Of a stretch of DNA of 21,921 nucleotides, positions 15,380-21,921 are shown piece by piece. Each line of letters opens with the position of its first letter. Position 1 is the stretch's first letter. The notes under the pieces are model-generated. The model saw nothing but the letters and a program-made list of their open reading frames with translations, did no database searches and was not told the origin of the DNA. Source of the DNA: Fimenecus sp964614605 (GTDB lineage: Bacteria; Bacillota; Clostridia; Oscillospirales; Acutalibacteraceae); the NCBI GenBank assembly GCA_964614605.1, contig CAZTLU010000025.1, positions 1-21,921 of the forward strand. Direction: 5' to 3'. Position numbers and translations under genes: made by a program.

Positions 15380-15563
15380 TTTTTACCTCATTGATATCAA
15401 TAATTTTCTGCTTTGCATCGTTTAACTTTTTCATACAGAATTCAGAGAGCTTAACTCCCTCTTCATAAAGCTTCATTGATTCTTCAAGAGGCATTGAGCC
15501 TTCTTCAAGTTTCTCAACTATTTCTTCAAGTCTTTTTGTCGCCTGTTCATATGTCATTTTCAT
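15369..15563 (-). CDS. xseB: Exodeoxyribonuclease VII small subunit
   Basis: XseB binds the large subunit XseA to form exonuclease VII, which degrades single-stranded DNA from both ends. The 64-residue protein is a helical hairpin with the family pattern TYEQATKRLEEIVEKLE, then GSMPLEESMKLYEEGVKL. GAGGTG lies 6 nt ahead of the ATG, within the last codons of xseA, whose stop is 3 bp upstream. Confidence 0.96.
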   Translation of the reverse strand: MKMTYEQATKRLEEIVEKLEEGSMPLEESMKLYEEGVKLSEFCMKKLNDAKQKIIDINEVKNDD

Positions 15564-15566
15564 AAA

Positions 15567-16766
15567 TTACACCTCGATAATTTCAGCCTTTGCAGTACCT
15601 TTTGCAAACCGGAGAGAAATTTTATCGCCAACTGATAAATCATTTTTATCAGTTATTATATTTTCATTACTTTTCACTATTGAATAACCACGTGACAGAA
15701 CTTTTAAAGGACTTAATGACTCAAGCCTTGAGCACATCATAGCAAAATTTGATGAATAGTTTGTTACAAGAGTTTTAAAGCTATCGTTAATTTTTGAATT
15801 AAGTGTATCAAGATACATTTCACTGTTTTCAATAATTATTTTTGGGTTTTGAAGTATGGGAGATTTAACGAGCTTTTCAAGGTCATATTCCAATTCGCGA
15901 ATATTAACCTCTAACGCATTGTCAAGAGATGCCTTTAATGCAGAAATATAATATTTCTGTTCACGCATATCAGGAACAGCCAATTCTGCCGCCGCAGACG
16001 GTGTTGGAGCTCGCAAATCTGCAACAAAATCGCATATTGTAAAATCTGTTTCGTGACCTACACCGGAAATAATGGGAATTTCCGAATCATAAATTGCATA
16101 AGCAAGTTTTTCGTCGTTAAAGGGCCATAAATCCTCTGCGGAGCCACCACCACGGGCAATTATGATTGTATCAACATCTGTATAAGCATTCATGGCTTTT
16201 ATTGCTTCAATAATTGTGGGTGCCGCACTGTCGCCCTGCACCTGAACTCCTGCAAAAATGACTTCAGCCATAGGAAAGCGTCTGCCTAAAACATTAAGAA
16301 CATCTTGTACAGCCGCACCTGTGGGCGAAGAAATAACACCTATTCTTTGAGGGATTTCTGGTATTCTTTGCTTATGCTCGGCATCAAAAAGTCCCGCCTT
16401 TGCAAGTCTTTCTTTTGTCTGCTCAAAGGCAAGAGCCAGCGCACCTATACCGTCGGGTTGCATATCATCAATATACAACTGATATCTACCGTCGCGTTCA
16501 TAGATTGATACTCTGCCACGAATTATAACCGACATTCCGTTTTCGGGTCTGAATTTAAGTCTTGACGCGTTACCCGCAAACATAACAGCGCTGATTGATG
16601 CAGAGTTATCTTTAATACTCATATACAGGTGACCGCTACGATAATGGTCGGTAAAATTTGAAATCTCGCCCGACACAAAAACATTAGTTAAATTCATATC
16701 TTGTTCGAGTAAGGATTTCGCATAAAGATTCAATTGTGAAACAGTTAAAATAAGCGGAGAATTCAT
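15567..16766 (-). CDS. xseA: Exodeoxyribonuclease VII large subunit
   Basis: XseA is the catalytic subunit of exonuclease VII. From ATG 16766 it has 399 residues: an N-terminal OB-fold (LTVSQLNLYAKSLL, GEISNFTDHYRSGHLYMSIKD), the nuclease core (IGVISSPTGAAVQDV, ARGGGSAEDLWPFNDE, SGVGHETDFTICDFVAD, RAPTPSAAAEL), and a coiled-coil region toward the C-terminus ending in SRGYSIV. AAAGG lies about 10 nt upstream. The TAA of the preceding gene ends one base before the ATG. A longer in-frame reading to 16859 overlaps that gene and adds an untypical hydrophobic leader, so I rejected it. Confidence 0.96.
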   Translation of the reverse strand: MNSPLILTVSQLNLYAKSLLEQDMNLTNVFVSGEISNFTDHYRSGHLYMSIKDNSASISAVMFAGNASRLKFRPENGMSVIIRGRVSIYERDGRYQLYIDDMQPDGIGALALAFEQTKERLAKAGLFDAEHKQRIPEIPQRIGVISSPTGAAVQDVLNVLGRRFPMAEVIFAGVQVQGDSAAPTIIEAIKAMNAYTDVDTIIIARGGGSAEDLWPFNDEKLAYAIYDSEIPIISGVGHETDFTICDFVADLRAPTPSAAAELAVPDMREQKYYISALKASLDNALEVNIRELEYDLEKLVKSPILQNPKIIIENSEMYLDTLNSKINDSFKTLVTNYSSNFAMMCSRLESLSPLKVLSRGYSIVKSNENIITDKNDLSVGDKISLRFAKGTAKAEIIEV

Positions 16767-16767
16767 T

Positions 16768-17709
16768 TTATTTTTTCCTTTTGTCACAAATTGAAGAAAG
16801 AATAGCCACACCGCATGCATTATCAGCAGAAAACTGCGGCTCGGCAAAATAAGAATCATATTTTTTCTGTAATTCGGCGCGAATTATTTTATTTGACATT
16901 ACACCGCCTGAAAAAACGGTGGGTAATTTTCCGTATTTTAAAAGTAATTCGCCTACAGTATCGTCAAGGGCAGAATAAATATAACTCAAACAATACATAG
17001 AAATATCTTCTGCTTTTTCGCCATCTTCAAACATTTTTTTGCACTTATTTTCAACACCGGAGAGGCTAAATTTCCCGTCACGGCGGTAAACCTTAATTTT
17101 TGTTAACGGGTTTATACTGTTGTGTGCAAGCCTTTCAAGTGCAGGGCCACAGGGAAAATCAAGGCTTAACATAACTCCGACTCTGTCCACAGCCTGTCCT
17201 GCTTTTAAATCGAGAGAATCAGAAACCTTTTCGGTGCAAAAATACTTTTCGTTTGGCTTTACAAGCAAAGCTTGTGAAGTGCCGCCTGAAATATGAAATG
17301 CTAAAAACTCTCGGTCAATAAAATCAAGTTTATCTGCCGAATACAATGCGGCGGCGATATGACCATCTTGATGTGAGAAATTATAAAGCGGAATATTCAT
17401 TGCTTTTGCAAGTGAGCGCGCAACAGAAATACCCACAAGAAAACATGGCATATATGAGCCGTCTTCATTGCATGGTTTAACTGAAACACCTACTGCTTTT
17501 ATTTCACCGTGAAAATCTTCGAACAATTCTTCCACGAGGTTGGGCAACTGCACTGTATGATGAAAAACAGCATCACTCTGACGAATACCCTTTTCACCGC
17601 TTTTTACGGGTAAAAGCTTCTTTTTGCTGACAACCTCATTGGTTTCATCATTGTATAATGCTACCGAAGTTGTATAATTACTTGTATCAATTCCAAGAAA
17701 ATAACTCAC
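16768..17709 (-). CDS. TsaD/Kae1-like paralog (peptidase M22 family ASKHA protein)
   Basis: The 313-residue protein belongs to the Kae1/TsaD/YgjD fold. It has the ATPase-type GIDTSNYTTSVAL (6-18), FSHQDGHIAAA (111-121) in place of the metal-binding HxEGH of TsaD, ISGGTS near 145, and the C-terminal SADNACGVAI with the conserved Asp. TsaD makes the t6A modification of tRNA, and its genes usually sit with tsaB/tsaE. This copy instead sits between nusB and xseA, is shorter than TsaD, and has Gln-Asp where Met-Glu is common. I therefore read it as the clostridial paralog of unknown role rather than TsaD itself. The GTG start overlaps the nusB stop (GTGA), pointing to coupled translation. Confidence 0.85.
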   Translation of the reverse strand: MSYFLGIDTSNYTTSVALYNDETNEVVSKKKLLPVKSGEKGIRQSDAVFHHTVQLPNLVEELFEDFHGEIKAVGVSVKPCNEDGSYMPCFLVGISVARSLAKAMNIPLYNFSHQDGHIAAALYSADKLDFIDREFLAFHISGGTSQALLVKPNEKYFCTEKVSDSLDLKAGQAVDRVGVMLSLDFPCGPALERLAHNSINPLTKIKVYRRDGKFSLSGVENKCKKMFEDGEKAEDISMYCLSYIYSALDDTVGELLLKYGKLPTVFSGGVMSNKIIRAELQKKYDSYFAEPQFSADNACGVAILSSICDKRKK

Positions 17710-18110
17710 TGAGCATCATTCTCTCTAACATATTTGCCGAGAATACCATTGATAAATGAAGCGTCCTCCTGTGTTGCAAACTTCTTTGCAAGCTCAACTG
17801 CCTCATTGATAGAAACACCCTTAGGAATTGAGGGTACATAAAGAATTTCGCATAAAGCAAGACGCATAATTGCAAGACTTACTTTAGGAAGACGTGAAAC
17901 ACGCCAGCCAACAGAATTCTCATTGATGATTGCATCGATTTCTTCGCAATGCTCATAGGTTAACTGTGCAAGAGAAAATGCAAAGGTGTTTTCTTCAATA
18001 AGTCTTGCCTCAACTGCATTGTTGACAATCTCTTCAATTGTTAATTCATCATTGAAAATCTTTTCAAAAATCAGGGTGAAAGCAAGCTCTCTTTCTTCTT
18101 TACGAGTCAT
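17706..18110 (-). CDS. nusB: Transcription antitermination protein NusB
   Basis: NusB pairs with S10 (NusE) on boxA RNA to prevent early termination, mainly in rRNA operons. The 134-residue all-helical protein starts MTRKEERELAFTLIFE and carries the family's C-terminal block PKGVSINEAVELAKKF, then SFINGILGKY. GGAGG lies 5 nt ahead of the ATG at 18110. This site directly follows the T-run of a strong hairpin. A TTG four codons upstream is unlikely because it would consume the ribosome binding site. It is the first gene of the nusB-to-recN group. Confidence 0.96.
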   Translation of the reverse strand: MTRKEERELAFTLIFEKIFNDELTIEEIVNNAVEARLIEENTFAFSLAQLTYEHCEEIDAIINENSVGWRVSRLPKVSLAIMRLALCEILYVPSIPKGVSINEAVELAKKFATQEDASFINGILGKYVRENDAQ

Positions 18111-18120
18111 ATTATCCTCC

Positions 18121-18162
18121 AAAAAAATTACACTCCCCGTCAGAAAAAAGACAGGGAGTGTA
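18121..18162 (-). terminator. Strong hairpin with T-run directly before the nusB ribosome binding site (terminator/attenuator)
   Basis: The arms 18129-18141 and 18150-18162 pair over 12 bp as DNA. As minus-strand RNA the single mismatch becomes a G-U pair, giving 13 bp around an 8-nt loop. Seven T follow (complement of 18121-18127), and the nusB GGAGG comes immediately after (18116-18120). It is well placed to end the spoIIIA transcript. Because the likely nusB promoter lies upstream of it, it may also limit nusB transcription. Confidence 0.85.
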
Positions 18163-18188
18163 CTAAATTTTCTGCGGTTCGATAATGT

Positions 18189-18211
18189 ATATACATTGAA
18201 TTTATGTATAT
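18189..18211. promoter_or_regulatory. Palindrome over the -10 and start of the nusB promoter, possible operator
   Basis: ATATACAT (18189-18196) and ATGTATAT (18204-18211) form a perfect 8-bp inverted repeat with a 7-bp spacer. One half overlaps two bases of the -10 element and the other covers the first transcribed bases. The position fits a repressor site, but AT-only repeats are common in such DNA and no regulator is known. Confidence 0.35.
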
Positions 18212-18238
18212 TGTATCACTATATCCGCTAAAATTCAA
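18210..18238 (-). promoter_or_regulatory. Probable promoter of the nusB operon
   Basis: On the minus strand TTGAAT (18233-18238) and TACAAT (18210-18215) are separated by 17 bp. Transcription would start near 18203, giving a leader of about 93 nt to nusB that contains the strong hairpin. The rest of 18163-18269 shows no gene, and I see no other terminator hairpin between spoIIIAH and this promoter. Confidence 0.6.
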
Positions 18239-18269
18239 TAGAAAATTGCATAAACACAGAATATATGTA

Positions 18270-18803
18270 TTATTTTAATTCAATAATTGTTATATTTTCT
18301 GCGCCTAATGAGGTTTTTGAAATAATGATGTCTTTAATTTTAATCAGTATCTCATCATTGACTGTACCTTTTGGTAAAATTACTTCAACAGTTTCACCAT
18401 CATAAGTTACAACGCAAGCAGTATTAGTCTGGGCAGAAATTAAGGTTTCCATATCAGATTCCAATTTTATTTGCTCTGAAATTTTTGTAAGTTTTTCCCT
18501 TGCAAGTGCTTTTGTATCTTCATCTGACGATGAATCATTTATTAATTCTTCAAGATATTCCGTTGCACTGTCGTGAGCTTTTGTTCTGTTGATTTCTGCA
18601 TCTGTGAAATAATCGTCTTCACTTTTTACACTATCGGAATTTACATATTGTGCATCGCCTAAATTCACTTCATCGGTAACCTCGGGCTCGGTGATATTAT
18701 TATCCTGCTTTGTATAATACCAATTAACAAAAACTGCAAGACCCAATGCGACAACAAGAGTTAGAGTCAATAAATGCTTTCTCAATATTATTTTACTTTT
18801 CAT
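18270..18803 (-). CDS. spoIIIAH: Stage III sporulation protein AH
   Basis: SpoIIIAH is anchored in the mother-cell side membrane and binds forespore SpoIIQ across the intermembrane space, linking the two halves of the feeding-tube channel. The 177-residue protein has a short basic N-terminus, one membrane segment (about 11-28), an acidic variable linker (about 35-70), and a C-terminal YscJ/FliF-like ring domain. That domain has ETLISAQTNTACVV, then VILPKGTVND and ENITIIE. GGAGG lies 7 nt ahead of the ATG, which overlaps the spoIIIAG stop (TAATG). It is the last gene of the operon. Confidence 0.94.
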   Translation of the reverse strand: MKSKIILRKHLLTLTLVVALGLAVFVNWYYTKQDNNITEPEVTDEVNLGDAQYVNSDSVKSEDDYFTDAEINRTKAHDSATEYLEELINDSSSDEDTKALAREKLTKISEQIKLESDMETLISAQTNTACVVTYDGETVEVILPKGTVNDEILIKIKDIIISKTSLGAENITIIELK

Positions 18804-19354
18804 TATTTTTCCTCCGTAACATTTAGCTTTGAAATTGAAATTCTTGATGTACTGATATTTAGCACCGCACTCACTGCAGAATAAATTTGCCGTTGTACCG
18901 TACTGTCATTACCCCCTTCACATACTACTGCAACTCCCCTTACCTTTGGTTCGATGGTTTTAATAAGAAGTCCTGTATCGTTACTGTTATTTTCAATTAT
19001 CACATAATCATTTTCAAAGGTTGAGTCATCAGTATTTTCAGAATTTTTTCTTGAATCCTTATCGTTAGTTGCATAAATATATTCTGTGGTTTCAGAGAGA
19101 GTTATCATTACCTTTGCTTCACCGGCGCCCTCAATGGACTCAACAATTTCCTCAACCTTGTTTTCAAGATATTCACAATAGGTCACAGATGACATTTCTT
19201 CTGTATTTACATTTACATTTTTTTCTTCTCCCACTGAATTGCTGAATTCAGATAGAAAAATAATTAAAATCGCGGTAAATCCGATAACGACAAATAATGC
19301 AGTTTTCTTATCAATTTTAAGCTTATTTATGAAATCTTTCAGCGGTAATTTCAT
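18803..19354 (-). CDS. spoIIIAG: Stage III sporulation protein AG
   Basis: SpoIIIAG forms the large ring of the SpoIIIA-SpoIIQ complex in the intermembrane space around the forespore. The 183-residue protein has a membrane segment at about 19-36 (ALFVVIGFTAILIIFL), a linker, and a ring-building domain beginning near residue 60 (YLENKVEEIVESIEGAGEAKVMITL). An inserted acidic, Asn-rich section follows, then the return IKTIEPKVRGVAVVCEGG and a C-terminal helix with SAVSAVLNISTSRISI. It overlaps spoIIIAF by ATGA and spoIIIAH by one base. Confidence 0.95.
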   Translation of the reverse strand: MKLPLKDFINKLKIDKKTALFVVIGFTAILIIFLSEFSNSVGEEKNVNVNTEEMSSVTYCEYLENKVEEIVESIEGAGEAKVMITLSETTEYIYATNDKDSRKNSENTDDSTFENDYVIIENNSNDTGLLIKTIEPKVRGVAVVCEGGNDSTVQRQIYSAVSAVLNISTSRISISKLNVTEEK

Positions 19355-19782
19355 TTTACCTCCACCTCAAATCCAAGCTCATTCTTAATTTTGTTTTCTA
19401 CTTCTTCTGTATTTGCTGAATCAGTGTAAAGCACAATTTTTTCAACATTCAGATAACCCTCATTATCAATATATGAATCAATATCAATGCTTAAAACCTT
19501 AATACCCATATCGCCGCACAGATTTGTGACTGCCTGGGTGATGACAACTTCATAGCCGTCCTGATAATATTCATTGTAAGAAATTTCATTTCCATCAGAG
19601 TCTAATTCGATATTTTCTTTAAAAAAAGATTGTAGCGGCATAACCGTGTAAAATAAAATAAAAATTGAAAAGAATACATTAATTACTTTTTTCAGTGAAG
19701 AATCTGCTAAAAGTAATTTGAAAACTGCTGACACAGCTGTTGCTCCGCAAAGTGACATTATCCATATTTTAAAGGTTTCCAT
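19351..19782 (-). CDS. spoIIIAF: Stage III sporulation protein AF
   Basis: SpoIIIAF is a small membrane component of the SpoIIIA complex. The 143-residue protein has two N-terminal membrane segments (about 5-26 and 33-50, the second ending in VMPLQSFF) and a soluble C-terminal domain with similarity to the ring-building folds (INTQAVTNLCGDMG-like segment, then VEKIVLYTD). The assignment rests on the two-helix start, the size, and its exact place between spoIIIAE and spoIIIAG. The ATG starts one base after the spoIIIAE stop. Confidence 0.9.
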   Translation of the reverse strand: METFKIWIMSLCGATAVSAVFKLLLADSSLKKVINVFFSIFILFYTVMPLQSFFKENIELDSDGNEISYNEYYQDGYEVVITQAVTNLCGDMGIKVLSIDIDSYIDNEGYLNVEKIVLYTDSANTEEVENKIKNELGFEVEVK

Positions 19783-19783
19783 A

Positions 19784-20878
19784 TTATTTTCCCATCATAA
19801 TTATTACACCCGTTGAAATAACGAGAACAAAGGTTATGAAAAACATTATTGTGTTAAGTAGTGAAAGAATTGACGAAAGGCTGTCAATAATATCTGTAAT
19901 CTGATTAAGATTGAACATCACAGAAAAAATTGAACATAAATTTAATGCGAAATACCACAAAAGAAGCTCAACCATTACCGGAAGATTGATTAAAATGATT
20001 ACAATGATTACAAACACACCAAGTGTGTTTTTCATTATTACAAAGCTTGAAAACACTGACGAAATTGCGTCGCCCACTCCCCCGCCCACTATTGGTACAA
20101 AAGCACCTGAAATAAACTTTATTCCTTTAAGTGCTACACTGTCTGATGAAGTTGCAAGAATACTTTGAGTCGTCAGCAAGCCTGTATATACAGTAGAAAA
20201 TAGCGAGAGAATTATAACAATCATTTTGCGAATTGCTTTTACAATTCGGTCACGATAGTTCTCAAATGAAAAAGAAGACAGAATGTTAAAAGACAGTAAA
20301 GCACTTATACAAGGCACCAAAAAGCTATTGGCAACATTTGAAATAACAGAAGATAAAAATAGTGAAAATGAGTTATATGTAACCGCCAATGCAGGATTCT
20401 TTGAAGCTATGATTATTGCAGTCATTACGGGCAGATATGCATTTACAAATATAGTTGAGGTTTTAATTCCTGCTACAGCATCGGTAATCATTCTGCTAAT
20501 TGGTGCTACAACAATTGACAAAATAATCAAGGTGCTTACAAAATTAACTACTTGTTCCGTTTTATCAGACTCCCGCAAAAAAGAACATGCAATTGCGGTA
20601 ATAACAAGAACTACAATAATTAGAGTTATGTTTCTGAAGATTTTCACTCCGCCGTCGAAAGCAATATCAATAAGAAACTCTATCACTCTTGTTGGGGATA
20701 ACTCAAATATTTCTTCAAGTGTTAATTCGTCAACACCCATATCTTCGAGATATTCTTTTGTTTGTTCATCAGTTGACTCCCAAACCGTGTTAAAATCCGG
20801 TACTGTTGCATTAGCCGAAAAAGACAGGCAAGAAATTAGCAAAAGTACGGAAAATATAATTATTAAAATCCTTTTCAT
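19784..20878 (-). CDS. spoIIIAE: Stage III sporulation protein AE
   Basis: SpoIIIAE is the large polytopic membrane protein of the SpoIIIA complex. The 364-residue protein begins with a signal-peptide-like segment (about 1-24, ending SFSANA), then an acidic stretch and several membrane helices between about 80 and 362. The conserved blocks include FVNAYLPVMTAII, VGGGVGDAISSVFSS near the middle, and LILINLPVMVELLLWYF-like sequence. Length is slightly below the Bacillus protein. The ribosome binding site is weak, and the ATG lies 2 bp after the spoIIIAD stop, so coupling is likely. Confidence 0.95.
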   Translation of the reverse strand: MKRILIIIFSVLLLISCLSFSANATVPDFNTVWESTDEQTKEYLEDMGVDELTLEEIFELSPTRVIEFLIDIAFDGGVKIFRNITLIIVVLVITAIACSFLRESDKTEQVVNFVSTLIILSIVVAPISRMITDAVAGIKTSTIFVNAYLPVMTAIIIASKNPALAVTYNSFSLFLSSVISNVANSFLVPCISALLSFNILSSFSFENYRDRIVKAIRKMIVIILSLFSTVYTGLLTTQSILATSSDSVALKGIKFISGAFVPIVGGGVGDAISSVFSSFVIMKNTLGVFVIIVIILINLPVMVELLLWYFALNLCSIFSVMFNLNQITDIIDSLSSILSLLNTIMFFITFVLVISTGVIIMMGK

Positions 20879-20880
20879 AA

Positions 20881-21270
20881 TTATTCAACTAATTGCAGAC
20901 AAAAAATAATTAAACCATTTATAAGCGGTAAAGCCATATATAAAATCATAAACTTTGATGCAATTGATACAATACTTGATAGTGAGCTTTCACCACTATC
21001 TTTTAAACTATCACATACAAAGTCGGTTACAACCGAAATGCCCACAACCTTGAGCAGCAGGCTTATGTGCTCTGAACTTATGTTAAAAGCAGAGAATGCG
21101 GAAAGCATATTTGTAATAAAATCTGCAAGGTCATCAACAATAATCAGAAAAATAAGTACAACCGCACAAATTCTTATAAGAAAGACATATTCCGGTCTCT
21201 GTGATTTTAAAACCATTGACAGACAAATATAAACAAAAGCAATTGCCGCTATTTTTAACAAAACATTCAT
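20881..21270 (-). CDS. spoIIIAD: Stage III sporulation protein AD
   Basis: SpoIIIAD is a small polytopic membrane subunit of the SpoIIIA complex. The 129-residue protein has about four hydrophobic segments with the family blocks LKSQRPEYVFLIRI, LLKVVGISVVTDFVCDSLKDSGESSLSSIV and the C-terminal MALPLINGLI. Its ATG overlaps the spoIIIAC stop by ATGA. Confidence 0.95.
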   Translation of the reverse strand: MNVLLKIAAIAFVYICLSMVLKSQRPEYVFLIRICAVVLIFLIIVDDLADFITNMLSAFSAFNISSEHISLLLKVVGISVVTDFVCDSLKDSGESSLSSIVSIASKFMILYMALPLINGLIIFCLQLVE

Positions 21271-21461
21271 AAATCAAAAATTGACTTTATCTCATCAAAT
21301 ACTGATGTTAATTGCGGAACCATCATTGCTATAATTACGATTATCCCTGTCAGTACGGTCAGTGTTGCAAATTCCTCTCTGCCTGCTTTTGAAAGCATTT
21401 GCTGAAGAACTGCTACAATCAAACCTATTCCTGCAATTTTAAAAAGAAATGTAATATCCAT
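21267..21461 (-). CDS. spoIIIAC: Stage III sporulation protein AC
   Basis: SpoIIIAC is a two-helix membrane subunit of the SpoIIIA complex. From ATG 21461 it has 64 residues, the family size, starting MDITFLFKIAGIGLIVAVL and containing the loop LSKAGREEFATL between the two helices (about 5-20 and 34-52). A GGTGA element lies close ahead of this ATG. A longer in-frame reading to 21533 overlaps spoIIIAB and was rejected. spoIIIAB ends 8 bp upstream. Confidence 0.95.
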   Translation of the reverse strand: MDITFLFKIAGIGLIVAVLQQMLSKAGREEFATLTVLTGIIVIIAMMVPQLTSVFDEIKSIFDL

Positions 21462-21469
21462 TTTCACCA

Positions 21470-21921
21470 CTAAATTAAAATAATAATAAACAATACTCCC
21501 GTACCGACAATAAATGTACCCGCCGATTTGCATTTCATATTTTCTTCAGACTCAAGTTTTTGAAGTTTTTGCTTGAAAAACTCTTTATAAAGTCTGCAAT
21601 TTGAAATTTGTCCTGATAAATCGGTTTTGCCGATAACAGAAAAATAAGCCTTAAGTAATTCTAAATCTGCAGAATCAAAATTTTTAACATTTTTCTTAAC
21701 TGCAAGAGACTTTGCGAGTACTTTATCGTAATCTGTTTCGTTTTCAAAATCATTTGCAACACTGTCAATAAATTTGAGTTGAGTAAAGTTCTCGTTCTTA
21801 CTTAAAAAATCAAAAATACAGTCTATTGACAAATTTCTGTGTTCTAAAAGCAATTCAATATTTTCAAGCATTATTACACATTGTCGTATTGCCAGCGTAT
21901 GATTTTTGATTTGCTTTATTG
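21470..21921 (-). CDS. spoIIIAB: Stage III sporulation protein AB, 5' part outside the window
   Basis: SpoIIIAB is a membrane protein of the SpoIIIA complex with helices at both ends and a helical soluble middle. The frame stays open from the stop at 21470 to the window edge, 150 codons, so the gene is truncated at its N-terminus. The ATG at 21871 is internal, because the family-like helical sequence (IKQIKNHTLAIRQC, then ENIELLLEHRNLSI) continues upstream of it. A C-terminal membrane segment (AGTFIVGTGVLFIIILI) ends the protein. The N-terminal helix and spoIIIAA, which would come next, lie beyond 21921. Confidence 0.88.
   Translation of the reverse strand, partial: IKQIKNHTLAIRQCVIMLENIELLLEHRNLSIDCIFDFLSKNENFTQLKFIDSVANDFENETDYDKVLAKSLAVKKNVKNFDSADLELLKAYFSVIGKTDLSGQISNCRLYKEFFKQKLQKLESEENMKCKSAGTFIVGTGVLFIIILI

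Noticed and set aside
16766..16859. Hydrophobic N-terminal extension of XseA as a signal or membrane segment
   Set aside because: It is coded by the end of the upstream gene in another frame. The ATG at 16766 gives the normal XseA start and has a ribosome binding site.
20283..20909. Plus-strand frame of 208 codons opposite spoIIIAE
   Set aside because: It is antisense to a well-supported gene. The composition follows the complementary codons of a hydrophobic protein.
1..21921. CRISPR arrays, tRNA or rRNA genes, prophage or transposase genes
   Set aside because: No regular direct-repeat/spacer pattern, no tRNA cloverleaf or rRNA sequence and no mobile-element proteins were seen on either strand.

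Overview
The window looks like a piece of a low-GC, spore-forming Firmicute of the class Clostridia, most likely a gut Oscillospirales/Ruminococcaceae-type organism. The reasons are an AT-rich genome, AGGAGG-type ribosome binding sites, a spoIIIA sporulation operon running into the nusB-xseAB-ispA-dxs-tlyA-nadK-argR-recN order known from Bacillus and Clostridia, a T-box ahead of tyrS and an L-box (lysine riboswitch) ahead of asd-dapA-dapB. A 10-N gap next to about 170 bp of G-rich, CpG-poor, vertebrate-like DNA suggests a draft or metagenome assembly contaminated with host sequence.

Layout. (1) 1-2872, minus strand: queA, tgt, yajC and the start of a small membrane protein gene cut by the window edge. 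This is a queuosine tRNA modification and Sec-accessory operon. (2) 2873-3223: a regulatory region in which a minus-strand promoter (queA) and a plus-strand promoter (lysine operon) share one symmetric -10, followed on the plus strand by a lysine riboswitch with terminator and antiterminator. (3) 3224-7125, plus strand: asd (broken by the gap and foreign insert), dapA, dapB, a stand-alone double-ACT protein resembling the regulatory half of aspartokinase, and two small AT-rich unknown genes, closed by a terminator. (4) 7240-8821, minus strand: tyrS with a Tyr T-box leader (specifier TAC), its own promoter and terminators. (5) 8822-18110, minus strand: nusB, a TsaD/Kae1 paralog, xseA, xseB, ispA, dxs, tlyA, nadK, argR and recN, tightly packed or overlapping. 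(6) 18111-18269: a promoter with a palindrome over its -10, then a strong terminator hairpin directly ahead of the nusB ribosome binding site. (7) 18270-21921, minus strand: spoIIIAH, AG, AF, AE, AD, AC and the 3' part of AB, which form the mother-cell half of the forespore feeding-tube channel.

Most of the window is conserved housekeeping DNA. I did not find a convincing undescribed system. The points that deserve a second look are the contaminating insert in asd, the terminator-before-RBS arrangement at nusB, the shared -10 at the queA/lysine junction, the orphan ACT-ACT protein inside a lysine-controlled operon, the two AT-rich small genes after it, and the TsaD paralog sitting where folD often lies. 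All functional calls are from reading motifs by eye; no database search was run.
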